Below are positions 1 through 10,929 of a stretch of DNA of 26,475 bases, one piece after another. Below the pieces are notes generated by a model that worked only from the letters and a program-made list of their open reading frames with translations, was not told the origin of the DNA and ran no database searches. Made by a program: the position numbers and the translations under genes. Positions within the stretch are counted from its first letter, which is position 1, and each line of letters begins with the position of its first letter. The stretch is from Priapulus caudatus (lineage: Eukaryota; Priapulida; Priapulimorpha; Priapulimorphida; Priapulidae), in the NCBI RefSeq assembly GCF_000485595.1, contig NW_014578082.1, positions 1 to 26,475 on the forward strand, in the 5' to 3' direction.

Positions 1-188
<188 letters not shown>

Positions 189-576
189 GCTGCATGCATC
201 ATTGGATTATGTATCGCAAGTAAAAATGTCTTTATTCTCATTTCCGTTGTTAAACAGTAAACGACGACAGCCAGAGACGAATCCCTCCGCTCTCACTATA
301 ACCACGCGACGTTACATCTATCGATGAAACATGACGATGATGACGATGATGATGATGACATCACGATGATGACGATGCTTTCGTCATCCTTTGTTTCGCT
401 ATCTAATAATTCAACCACACGTCAAGCACGTCCTGCCGACCACACCAGCACGATCTTTCATCATCACTCTTCCTCACACTGTCCTGTTCCTTTCATGCGT
501 CGGCCGCCCGGCCCCCTGCCGATGCCTGGGTAAACAGAGAAGCTAATCGCGACGAAATATCTGCAGCTTTGTTAAT
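189..576. repeat. Unique segment, copy A of a duplicated block
   Basis: Non-repetitive segment between the first AC tract and the first CT tract. It aligns along its full length with 1561-2010, sharing blocks such as ATCCCTCCGCTCTCACTATA, but with many one- to few-base insertions and deletions. It includes a GATGAT-rich stretch at about 328-376. No coding pattern is convincing: the open frames differ between the two copies. An N at 577 marks an uncertain base. Confidence 0.8.
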
Positions 577-586
577 NCTCTCTCTC

Positions 587-628
<42 letters not shown>

Positions 629-691
629 CTCTCTTTATCCTACCTCCTTCTCAGTCGCTTTCTCTCTCTATGTCTCTCTTCTCTCTCTTTC

Positions 692-734
<43 letters not shown>

Positions 735-950
735 TTCCCTATATCTAACTATTTCTCACCCTATCGCTATGACGCGTTGTTTCTATTTCTATCCTGCTCT
801 CATTCTATCTACCCATGTCTTACTCTATCTCTCTCATGCTCTCTCTTCCTCTTGATCTCTCTCTCCCACTTCGATCTGTCTTCTTCAATCATTCACTAAC
901 TCCTTCTCTCTCTCTGCCACTCTCTCTGTCTCGCCTTTTTTGTTGTCAGT
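577..950. repeat. (CT)n-rich tract, copy A
   Basis: Polypyrimidine CT microsatellite with interruptions, starting at the single ambiguous base at 577 and thinning out after about 760. The long serine- and leucine-rich reading frames are repeat artefacts. Confidence 0.9.
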
Positions 951-964
951 GTTTCAATCTATTG

Positions 965-1046
965 AAAATTTACACGCACACACACACGGAGGCACACACA
1001 CAACCACACACACAGGACAACACACACAACGACACACACGACACAC

Positions 1047-1085
<39 letters not shown>

Positions 1086-1560
1086 GCAACACACACCAAA
1101 CACACATCACAGCACAACACACACACATACACACACACACGACGGCCAACGACACAACACACACACACACACAGCACACCACACGAACCACTACCACACA
1201 CACACACACACCACACACACAACACACGACACACACACACACACACACAACACACGCGACACACGCCACGACACACACTAGGCAGGCATACACACACACG
1301 CCCACACACACACCACACACAGCCACAGCCACCACACCACTCACAGCCCAACACCCACACACACACCACACACACACACAACACACACACACAGCAAACA
1401 ACACGACCACACGCCCAACACAGCACACACACATACAACACACACACACGCACCACACACACACACACAGCGCACACAGCACAACACACACACACACGCC
1501 CAACACACACGCCCACACTCACACACACGACGCCCACACGCCCCACACACGGCGTCCACA
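965..1560. repeat. (AC)n-rich tract, copy B
   Basis: AC microsatellite heavily interrupted by single-base changes and losses. Open frames on both strands are low-complexity artefacts. The right edge resembles the right edge of the first AC tract. Confidence 0.9.
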
Positions 1561-2010
1561 CTACCAGCAGCCTGCCATGCAGTCATTGACGATATGTTAT
1601 CGCCAAGTAAAAATTGCCTTTCTTTAATTCTCATTTCCGCTTGTTATAACAGTAAACGTCGGACAGCCAGAGACGAGCAATCCCTCCGCTCTCACTATAA
1701 CCCAGCGCCGACGTTACATCTATCCGATGCAACATCACGATTGATTGACAGATTATGATGATGACATTCCGCATGAGGATGACGATGCTTTCGTCATGCC
1801 TTTGTTCGCTATTAATAAGTCAACCACACGTCAAGCACGGTTGCTGCCGACACACACCAGCGACGATCTTTTCATTCATCACTCTATCCTACACAGTCCT
1901 GCTTCACTTTCATGCGTCGGCCGCCCCGGCCCCCTGCCGATGCCTGAGCTTATAAATCAGAGAAGACTAATCGCCCGACGAAATTATCTGCACAGCCTGT
2001 TAATCAACCC
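1561..2010. repeat. Unique segment, copy B of a duplicated block
   Basis: Second copy of the 189-576 segment. The same landmarks occur in the same order: CAGCAG, a CAAGTAAAAAT block, the CCCTCCGCTCTCACTATA block, TCAACCACACGTCAAGCACG, and a GCGTCGGCCGCC block. It is about 60 bases longer because of scattered small insertions. The indel-dominated difference is what uncorrected long reads produce, so this may not be a real duplication. Confidence 0.8.
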
Positions 2011-2164
2011 TCTCTCTCCCACTCTCTCTCTCGTCTCTCTCTCTACTCTCTCTCTCCTCTCTCTCTCCTCGCTCTCTAGCTCTCTCTGTCGCTCGTCTTC
2101 TCTTCTCTCACCTCTCTACTCTCTCTCTCTCTAATCCTCTTTCCTCTCTCTCTCTCTCTCTCTT

Positions 2165-2204
<40 letters not shown>

Positions 2205-2244
2205 CTCCCACTCTCTCTTCTCATGCCCGACTCTTCGTTCTAAC

Positions 2245-2297
<53 letters not shown>

Positions 2298-2444
2298 GCT
2301 CATCTCTCTCTTCTCTCCCTCTGCGTCTCTATTTCTCTTTGCTTCTCTTCTCCCACTCTCTTCCTCTCTCCCACTCTCTCTCTCTCCCCCCCCCTCCCTC
2401 CCCTTCCTCTTTTTTTTATTTTTCTCTCTCTCTCTCCTTTTCTC

Positions 2445-2480
<36 letters not shown>

Positions 2481-2484
2481 GCTC

Positions 2485-2516
<32 letters not shown>

Positions 2517-2520
2517 CTAC
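2011..2520. repeat. (CT)n-rich tract, copy B
   Basis: CT and CTCTT polypyrimidine tract with short C and T homopolymers near 2387-2420. It follows the unique segment just as the CT tract does in copy A. No gene is visible. Confidence 0.9.
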
Positions 2521-2634
2521 ACACGGGTATATAGCCCCCGCATCCTAGCGCTCACGAGATAATACCTGCCCGAAAAATCAATTCGCGGTTAATGGCTACA
2601 CTTGCTTCGACTGCCGCGTGTACTGACGCCATAG

Positions 2635-2671
<37 letters not shown>

Positions 2672-2920
2672 TGCGAGTACTTTTCTAGAAGTGATACTCT
2701 CACTGTCTGATGGATTTCGTCTTGCTCCCGGACGCCTATCGCCTATACAACAATCGTCTTTCACAGTATCTTCTGCTTCGATCGGATTCTCAATTGACCA
2801 TCTCTCAACGCACTCTCGCAACAAATGCTGTTTTTTTCGTCACTGGAAAAAACCATTGAGTGTTCGGCGATGATTTCAACTGTAGAGCCTGGGTGGGTGT
2901 AGAGTTACAGGCGGTCTGTC
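2521..2920. other. Gene-poor stretch with an (AT)n microsatellite
   Basis: Ordinary-complexity sequence with no recognised gene. A pure (TA)n run lies at about 2638-2668. The two open frames through it translate the AT run as alternating Ile-Tyr and have no other support. Confidence 0.7.
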
Positions 2921-2924
2921 GCTC

Positions 2925-3015
2925 AGGCTTCCCCGCGGGGGAAGGGGAGAAGAAGCGCTGACCTACGTAATGAGAGGTGAGCGGCTTCGATCCCCGCCTC
3001 TCGCCTTCACGCATT
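2925..3015 (+). repeat. Possible tRNA-derived SINE head
   Basis: GCTTCGATCCC at 2984-2994 matches the RNA polymerase III B-box consensus GGTTCGANNCC at nearly every base. It sits in a tRNA-like context: AGCGCTGACCTACGTAATGAG upstream resembles an anticodon arm and CCCGCCTCTCGCC follows. The T-stem has one mismatch and no clean A box is visible, so this is more likely a SINE head or tRNA relic than a working tRNA gene. Downstream sequence to 3280 shows nothing else recognisable. Confidence 0.35.
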
Positions 3016-3279
3016 GACGTCAGCAAAGAAAGAAGATGTGTGTGTAGGCGTTAATGTCTTTCTAGGACTACATATAGAGAGGAAGCCTGTACGGAGATTC
3101 TTTAGTGGAGCGGTGACGGCGGGAAAACGTTGAAGAAGCGCGTGCGTGTGGGAATCTTGCTGCGTCGTGGTAGAGATGCAGATCGAGGTTTGAATGCTCA
3201 CATATACGCCATCGCAGAAGCGCGTTATTATAACGTTAGACTCTGAGGTATTATTATCCACCCACATACACTGGAACGT

Positions 3280-4915
3280 ATACGTATACGTACGTGTGCA
3301 TACCCGCACTAACGCACTCACGTACGTACACGCTAGCGCGCATACCCGCACCAACGCACTCACGTACGTACACGCTAGCGCGCATACCCGCACCAACGCA
3401 CTCACGTACGTACACGCTAGCGCGCATACCCGCACCAACGCACTCACGTGCGTACACGCTAGCGCGCATACCCGCACCAACGCACTCACGTACGTACACA
3501 CTAGCGCGCATACCCGCACCAACGCACTCACGTACGTACACGCTAGCGCGCATACCCGCACCAACGCACTCACGTACGTACACGCTAGCGCGCATACCCG
3601 CACCAACGCACTCACGTACGTACACGCTAGCCGCGCATACCCGATACCGGCACCAACGGCCACTCAGCGTACCGATACACGCTAGCGCGCCTACCGCACC
3701 AACGCACTCACAGTACGTAACCGTCTACCGCTAGCGCGCATAACTAGCAAGCATACACAGCCCCGCAATCGCCGCCACGCAACAGCACTCACGTACGTAG
3801 CACGCGCAACAAGCATACCCCGCAATGCGCCAAACGGCGCACTCACGCTAACGTACACGCGCGCGCATCCGCACCACAACGCCTCACGTACGTTAAACGC
3901 GCACGCGCATACCCGCCCAACAGCACTCACGTACGTACACGCGCGCGCATACCCGCACCAACACGCACTCACGTTACGGGACACGCTAGCGCGCATAACT
4001 AGCAGCAATCACGCTAGCGCGCATACCCGCACCAACGCACTCACGTACGTACACGCTAGCGGCGCATACACCGCGACCGCAACGCACTCAAGTACGTAAC
4101 CGCAGCTAGCTGCAGTAGCCGCCCGAACGCACTCAGCGTACCGTACACGCGCACGCATCAAAGAACGCGCACCAACGCACTCACGTACGTACACGCAGCG
4201 CGGCATACCCGCACCACGCACTGCACGTACGTACACGCGCGCTGCATGACCGCACCAACGCACTACGTACGTACACAGCGCGACGCATACCCCAGCCAAA
4301 CGGCACTCACGACGTACGGACTCGCGCGCATACCCGCACCCAACGCACTCACTGTACGTAACGCTGCGCGGCATCCCGACCAGCACTCACGTACGTACAC
4401 GCTAAGCGCGCAATACCCGCCCCAGACCTCCCGGTACTAACGGCTAGCGCGCATACCCGCACCAACGCGCCTCAGCGTACGTCCACGCTACGCCAATACT
4501 GAGCGAAAGCATACACGCGCACCGGCTACCCGCACCAACGCAGCGTCACGTGCGTAGCACGCTAGCGCGCATCAGACCCGCACCAAAGCACTCCACTACG
4601 TACACGCTAGCGCGGCTACCCGCGAACTAACGCCTCACGTCGACACGCTATGCGGCATACCGCACCAACGCAGCTCATCGTACGTACACGCTAGCGTCAT
4701 ACCCGCGACGCAACGCAGCTCCACGTGCGACACACGGCGCACGCAACCCGCACCAACGCACTCACGACGTACACGGCTAGCGCGGCATACAACCGCACAA
4801 CGCGACTCACGTGGCGACAAACCGCACGTGCATTACCCGCAGCCAACGGCACTCACGTACGACACGCTGCGCGCATATCCGCGACTCAATGCAGCTCACG
4901 TAGGTACAGGCATAT
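3280..4915. repeat. 42-bp minisatellite array
   Basis: The tandem unit contains GCTAGCGCGCATACCCGCAC followed by CAACGCACTCACGTACGTAC and AC. About eight copies at 3298-3630 are nearly perfect. From about 3640 to 4915 the same unit continues but is broken by frequent one-base insertions and deletions. Because 42 is a multiple of three, every frame stays open in the clean part and gives 14-residue peptide repeats on both strands; these are not genes. GCTAGC and ACGTACGT are small palindromes inside each unit. Confidence 0.95.
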
Positions 4916-4959
4916 ACCATTGCCAAGCGCACACTCGCCCCATCCGGGTTGGCAAAAAA

Positions 4960-5300
4960 AAGCACACGAATACTGTTCTACGCTACTTGTTGATTCAAGC
5001 GAGACTTGGAGAATGACAAAGGGAGACGAGAAAAGGCTAGATACCTTCCAACATAAATGCTTAAGAAGAAAAATGAAGATATACTGGCCTATGAAAGTAT
5101 CAAACGCCGACATCAGGAAAAAAGCTAACATCGAACAATCGAAGCATGATAATAAAAAGGAGATGGAAATGGATTGGCCATGTCAATCAGAATGAGAAAG
5201 ACAAAGCCCAGGGGGGAGGCATTGCATTGACATGGGCCCCGGAGAGGAAGAGAAAAGGGGAAGACCAAGGGTGTATATATCTGGTCAAACTGCATGCAGC
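4960..5300 (+). mobile_element. LINE-like retrotransposon, 3' ORF remnant
   Basis: The translation has the C-terminal signature seen downstream of the reverse transcriptase in many animal non-LTR elements: SSETWRMTKGDEKRLDTFQ, then CLRR, an IYWPMKVSNADIRKKA block, KRRWKWIGHV, and ALTWAPERKRKGEDQG. The first part reads in the frame ending near 5140 and the WKWIGHV part in another frame from about 5146, so at least one frameshift separates them. The catalytic reverse transcriptase region is absent, as expected for a 5'-truncated copy. The left edge meets the 42-bp array. The remnant cannot be active. Confidence 0.8.
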
Positions 5301-5870
5301 GCCCCCTTCGCACAACGTTCTCCGGGTACCAGAGCGTAGAATTGAGCTAGAGCGAGAGCGCCATCTGTCGTGGAGTTTGATATTTGGTAGGACAGATATC
5401 GCCATCTATTGGCTGAATTAAATTTTATTCATGTTACGTCGTCCGGGCAACTGATAACCATTAAACCGAGACACCTGGATTTATTTTTAATGTTAAGTTA
5501 CTGTGACGAGTATCCACTTAACTTTTTAAACGTCTGATAACACTGGTTATGCGAGAACAGAGGTCTACCACTATGATACAGAGAAATTTGGTACGACTAG
5601 AAAACGATTAGGATAAGGATTGCCCACATCCCTTTCTTGTGAAACTACTGGTGCATAACATAGCATGTGTTTTGTATATGAATAGATATGAATAGTACAG
5701 GTTTCATGGCAATACGCATAGTAAATTTATTTTATTATTTCTCAGGGCTGCAAGTAAAATGGCACATGTTGAATGTAGGAAGTTTACTCAGTAATTGCAG
5801 AAAGAATTGATGAGGTTGTAAAGGCCACCTGACTAAGGAAGTAACCACCGCAAACCACCCCAAACCCACG
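5301..5870. other. Non-coding stretch, nothing recognised
   Basis: No gene. CGCCATCT occurs at about 5361 and 5400, each in an AT-rich context, which may belong to the end of a small repeat. The rest is AT-rich unique sequence. Confidence 0.5.
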
Positions 5871-7290
5871 AGTTCACGTGTAAGGTTTCACAACGCACGC
5901 CAGCACGCACACCAACGTGTACGTTCACACACCGCAACGGCATGCATGTGTCACGTGCCACGGCACGCACACACTCAGGCACGCACGTGTACGTGAACTA
6001 CGGCACGACGCAGAACGCGACGCAACGTCTACGTGCACATGCACACCGCGCAACACACAGCAACGCACGCACGTGTACGTGCTTACACACGGACGCACGC
6101 CTGCCGCACGGCGTACGTGCACACACACGCACGCACGCCGCACGAAACGTTACGCGGCACAAGCGCGCACGGTGGGCAACCACGTGCGGTACGTGCGCAC
6201 GCAGGCCAGGCCGCATGCACTCACGGGTACGTGCCACAGCGTCGGCGCACGCAGGCAGCGCGACGCAACGCACGTGTAAGTTCACACGACGGCAAGCGAC
6301 GCGACGCACGTGTACGTCCCACGACGCGCACGTAGTAGTGCCCCGCACGCACACACTCATAGCACGAACGGTGTACGTGGCACACACACGGGACGCCCAC
6401 GCATGCCACGCACGTGTACCGGCAGCAAGCGCGCACGCCGCATGTGTAGGTGCGCACACCAGGCAGGCACGCAGCGGGTAACGTGCACTACGCGGCAGGC
6501 ACGTCACGGCACGTGTAAGTTCAGCACGCCACCCACTGCACCACGTCACGTGTACGTGCACTACGCAACGCGACGCACGCCGCACGACACTCATGGCACG
6601 TCACGGTGTACGTGCACACCACCGCACGCACGCACGTCTACGTGCACATGCAGGACAGCGCGCAACACGCACGCACAGCACCGTGTAGTGCAGCACACCA
6701 CGGACGCACGCACGCCATGCTACGTGCACAGCACTCACGCCACGGCACGAACGTGTACTCGGCAACAACCGCGCACCGCAACGCACGGCAGGCAGGCACG
6801 CATGCCAAGCCAGGGTCACGTGCGCACGCGGCGACTCAACGGGCATGGACGTCGCACTGTACGTGCACACGCACCCACTCACGGCATGCACGAGCACGTG
6901 TCCGTGCAACGCACCGCACAGCAATCACCGCACGTGTACGTACACACGCACGCACGCACGTGTACGTACACACGCACGCACGCACGTGTACGTGCACACA
7001 CACGGACGCACGCACGCGTACGTGCACACGCACGCACGCGTACGTGCACACGCACGCACGCGCGCACGTACGAACGTGTACCGACACACGCGCGCACGCA
7101 CGCACATGTACGTGCACACGCACGCACACACTCATGCACGCACGTGTACGTGCACACGCACTTACGCACGCACGCACGTCTACGTGCACATGCACACACG
7201 CACGCACGTGTTCGTGCACACACACGGACGCACGCATGCACGCGTGCGTACGTGCACACCCGCACGTTTACATACGCACGCATGCATAAT
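5870..7290. repeat. ACGT-rich minisatellite array (about 26-bp unit)
   Basis: An alternating purine-pyrimidine array built on CACGTGTACGTGCACACGCA-like units. In the clean part the CGTGTACG core recurs at 6933, 6959 and 6985, a period of 26; a 24-bp variant follows. Copies before about 6900 are irregular. Several long frames on both strands encode only His/Thr/Arg/Ala or Cys/Val/Arg low complexity and are rejected as genes. The array is rich in CACGTG and GTAC palindromes. Confidence 0.9.
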
Positions 7291-8200
7291 AAATCAGTAA
7301 TAATCGCTATCGGGTGTTGTCGTGTGGACGCTACATAATCGCTAACTCGAGTTAGCTTAACTCGAGTTAAGCGTCGTCGTGTAGACGAGGCTTGTATGTG
7401 AGATGGGTTGATATATTATTGGTGCATGCAAAATGTATTTATTGTTCGCCACAGCTGCCGTTCTGCTTTCGCTGTAGTTCCATAACTACATAGGTTCTTA
7501 AATTAAAATAATTAGTATAATTCTGCAGTCAACTAAAACTCCTGCATTTCTGTGGCTACGGTAACACTGTATACAGATTCGTAATAAGCACACGTGATTT
7601 GATAATTTGTTGAACATTTTTAAATGAACTCGTACGTACACTACGTGTCTTGTATTTCAGTTAGATAAAACAACTGCTAGACATTTTACTTCCATAGTAG
7701 CAAATCTAAAGCTATTGTGGGCTTTACGCCTGAGAAGTCTACCTATTTGAGCATGCTAATGTGACCATGTGAATTTTGATGGGAGGCACGTCCTCAATAT
7801 TACTTTGTATCATTAAGTTTTAATTAATAAATATGTCTGTTTATGTATTGCAGGGATACAATTTTCTGATCTGACATTTTTCCTTACAAACATGTTTACT
7901 GACTGATTTACAAATTTGGTTAATATAATCAACCCAATTTAATGTTTCATCAAGAGACATTTTGTACACTAGTGACAGTTGTAACTTTTCCATATACATA
8001 CACACAAGTTATCAATGGGTACAGAACCATTATAAAAGACAATATTAATAAACACCTTGATACATGTATATTTAACTCCACAGGATTGATAAATATGTTC
8101 ACAATAACTAAAAGATGGTTATATTATACGCCAGTCCGTCGAGTTCAATTGAATCAATCGCCACATTTCAACACACATTCAACGTATGTCACTCAGTCTC
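7291..8200. other. Non-coding stretch with a paired palindrome
   Basis: AT-rich sequence with no gene recognised. The one structured element is at 7340-7373: the perfect palindrome GCTAACTCGAGTTAGC (7341-7356) is followed directly by TTAACTCGAGTTAA (7357-7370). They are flanked by similar GTCGTGTGGACGC and GCGTCGTCGTGTAGACG sequences in direct orientation. An open frame from 7942 runs into the retrotransposon fragment downstream but has no support before about 8205. Confidence 0.5.
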
Positions 8201-8204
8201 GTCA

Positions 8205-8960
8205 TAGAACGTGTGTCCCCACAGATAGCAAGCATGGCCAGCATTGCGTCCAGGCATTTGAAAACCTGTGTCGTGGTGAGTTTTCATCTAGGGTATCAAC
8301 GTTCTTAACCGTAGTCAGCCGCTATCAGTTGTCGTTGCGTCTCCTAGCGGGCTCCGCAAATGTGCTCTCGGATTTTGCCAGTCGCAATGCGCCCCTGTGT
8401 CACTGACCACCTCATGCCAGCAATGGACTTCATTGACATGTGTTCCACATACCCTTGTGCAGCAGTCTACAGGGGCCCTCCAGTGGCAGTGTGGGTAGGA
8501 TTTGCAGCTGACGTCCTCAAGCACGAGCGACAACGCGTGCTTGTTGTCAGAGAATGTGTGATGTCAACCACAGCCGCATGCCTGATTGACAGCGACCATC
8601 ACGTCCTGTTACGACGTGATGCACTTATTCGACTTTGGCATTGACATTATTCGAATTTGACATTGGGCTACGACCTATGCATGGACCTGTTACCATTGTG
8701 CGTACTGGCCATGCTCCGGGATTCGTCACCTCATTGACCTGTTGAGACGCCATAGGATTTGCATTGAAGTTAGTCGTGTGAAGAATGCCAATAAGAATCC
8801 GGTCGCGGAAAGGGCTGTGCAAGAGCTAGACGATGAGCTTCTGCGTCAAGAGCCTGGTGGTGGTACTGTTCCAATACTTACTCTCTCCTTAGCTGTGGTG
8901 AGGACGAATGATGTGGTGACTGCGTTACTACCGTGCTGCCAAGACGTTCAACTTGTCTAA
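8205..8960 (+). mobile_element. Decayed Ty3/Gypsy-like pol fragment (RNase H end and integrase)
   Basis: Three consecutive pieces in three different frames. At 8205-8406 the translation [20 protein letters not shown] followed by [17 protein letters not shown] matches the region between the RNase H and integrase of Gypsy-like elements. At 8410-8644 GFAADVLKHERQRVLVVREC and a DALIRL block match the integrase core. At 8742-8960 VKNANKNPVAERAVQELDDE matches the end of the core. In the bridging segment (about 8670-8735) the usual Asp of the VRTDPAPGF-type motif reads as Gly. Frameshifts and this substitution make it a dead relic. No LTRs were seen. It stops ten bases short of the CARF-like stop codon on the other strand. 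Confidence 0.8.
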
Positions 8961-8969
8961 AGCGGCCTC

Positions 8970-10927
8970 CTAAACACTTGGTGTGCTGTCATTCAGCTGA
9001 GCATTCACATTTACTAAATAGTTATTTTTCAACATTTCAGCAGAAGTGCCAAATCGCCCAGTTGCCGGGTGTCGTTTTTTTGGCATTTTTAGTTTTGAAT
9101 ATCTGAGCTTTTTTGTTGGCTGAGATTCTGTCAACAACTCAGATTTTCTTTTCGACGGTAACTTTTCCTTAACTATAAGCCCGCTGCTTTTGTGAGCAGA
9201 TTGTTTTAATTTCAGGTACATCTGGTGGAGGCCAACTTCTACATCATTGAGCGTACTGTCATCTAGTACGTATGTTAGATTGTTTATTGACTTCAGCAGC
9301 TCCCTGCACTTGGGTCCTCGAGCACGTGGAGTATGGCTTTTTGTGGGTAGCTGCCTATATTCTGTAACGTTAGTAGTAGATTCGATTCCACCTGTAATAT
9401 CATTATCACACTGAATGATATTAATACTATCTTCATTACTGCTGTTCATTTTTTGCTTGGCACGGCACATATGAGCGCGTATGTCTGCCTTGGTTGGGAA
9501 AAAGGCACGATTGGTACGTGGTGGTAGCTCTCGTCCAGCAAACATGTTCTTGACGAACCAACATAAGTGCCGCTTCATCTCTAACACCGTACCGACTCCT
9601 TCTCTAACCATGTCGCAGAGGTAGTTTAGCACACGCTTGTCCATCACCAGTGAAACACCACTTCCCTGAAATCAAAAATTATATATCGCAACTGGTAACG
9701 TTTACAGTGTGATTCCATGGTATTTCCATTCTCTTTATCTACTACTTTGTCAGAGTCATCAGAGGTCTATAGATAGTTGTTTATGCGCCATTCCAGCAAA
9801 AAATCCGTTGTACGCGGTGTCGACTTTAATACCCCGTACAGACTACGAATTTGATATGGTATTAAACTAGCGCGCGCCAGGCCTGCGCTAAATATTTGCA
9901 GTGTGTACACGCTATCCCACTCCAAATACACGCTGGCCCGCTCCAAGTTGGCCCCGCAAATAAAGCAGGGCCAGGCCCGAGCTAACTTAGCCCGGGATAA
10001 GATAGCCCGCTTGTGTGTGTGCCAGTACACAACAAGCGGGCCAGACCAGGTGCAAAATTGCAATACGCATGCGCATAGCCTTATTTGGGTCACGTAATTG
10101 TGCGCTCGCTGTACCTCGCAAAAAAAGGTATATTTTTTAGCCTTACCTCTCCAACAGGATGATTCCTGTGATCACTCATATCCGGTAGGCACACATGCAG
10201 TTCTTTTCTGACGTTTTCTATGCACAATGTTGACAGTGCTTTTTTAATTGCCTTTGAGGATTTATCCCTGTAAGACTTGGTGTCTTTCTCAACCTGAAGT
10301 GTACAAATTTAATATACTGTTAAGATAAACAAAGCAATCAGGAGCAATGACAGGCATTCCAAATACCAGAATTTAACATGAAAAATATCCATGACATCAT
10401 GAATATAAAATACAACATAGGTGCTAAAACTAAATAATGATCATCTGCATGATAATTCAAGCAAAATGTAGCTGTCAATGTCACTATTTATTTCTATAAA
10501 CAAATCTTTTGATGGAAACCACTCTCCTGCAAAAGTGTGATAAATACCAAAATTGGCCAATTGCAATTATATAGCTGGAAAGGACACAACTATACCCTAA
10601 AACAAACTAGAAATGGCAGTTGTCGCCAACTACATGTATCCCCCGCGATCTAGTTTGGTCATGCTAGGTCAATTAGGGGCAAAGTTATAAAGCGGAAGGG
10701 AAAGTGTCTGCGGCGGCGGCGAGCGGCGGCTGAACAGACGTGAAACCATAGTATCCCCGTCAACTTTGTCGCGGGGGATACAATAACTTATTATAAACCC
10801 TTAAATAACTTACCTTGAACTGTGGGAATGTAATGATTTCATTGACTGTAATTTTTGCTGGGCAACCTAATTTTTTGGTGTCTTGAATCATTAAGTTGTT
10901 CCTTTGCCATACGTGGTCAGGGCCACC
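8970..10927 (-). CDS. CARF-like (ALS2CR8-type) protein, 3' three exons, partial
   Basis: Three minus-strand exons join in phase 0 with GT-AG borders: 10927-10814 (38 codons), 10293-10147 (49 codons) and 9665-8970 (231 codons plus TAG). The joined text carries the family signature in order: GCPAKITVNEIITFPQF in the first exon, a LPD...NHPVGE block in the second, then MDKRVLNYLCDMVREGVG, EMKRHLCWFVKN and PPRTNRAFFPTKADIRAHMC in the third. CARF in vertebrates is a calcium-responsive nuclear transcription factor, and related genes are expanded in some invertebrates. The C-terminal tail has a Lys/Arg-rich stretch (RKSELLTESQPTKKLRYSK) that could be a nuclear signal. Upstream exons were not found before the transposon, so the start is unknown. 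Function here is inferred only from the domain. It could be a host gene or a retained gene fragment. Confidence 0.75.
9770..10100. other. Intron insertion with GC-rich hairpin
   Basis: Inside the last intron of the CARF-like gene lies a locally GC-rich stretch with several inverted short motifs. The clearest is GCCCGCTTGT (10005-10014) paired with ACAAGCGGGC (10032-10041). It is probably a small mobile element, but no terminal repeats or target duplication could be defined. Confidence 0.35.
10635..10782. mobile_element. Short MITE-like element with 14-bp inverted ends
   Basis: TGTATCCCCCGCGA at 10635-10648 is the exact reverse complement of TCGCGGGGGATACA at 10769-10782. The 148-bp interior is GC-rich with GCGGCGGC repeats and has no coding capacity. 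The size and perfect inverted ends suit a non-autonomous DNA transposon. A target-site duplication is not evident. It sits in an intron of the CARF-like gene. Confidence 0.55.
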
Positions 10928-10929
10928 CT

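Noticed and set aside
815-1634. Long His/Thr-rich and Cys/Val-rich open frames on both strands
   Set aside because: They are direct translations of an AC microsatellite; they overlap in several frames and have no non-repetitive domain.
3007-3734. Open frames of 120-220 residues with 14-residue repeats
   Set aside because: The 42-bp unit is a multiple of three and lacks stops, so all frames stay open. No start or splice context and no domain.
3280-4915. CRISPR-like array
   Set aside because: The whole 42-bp unit repeats with no unique spacers, and the sequence is animal DNA.
5917-7338. Open frames up to 342 residues in the ACGT-rich array
   Set aside because: Low-complexity translation of a minisatellite, equally open on the opposite strand.
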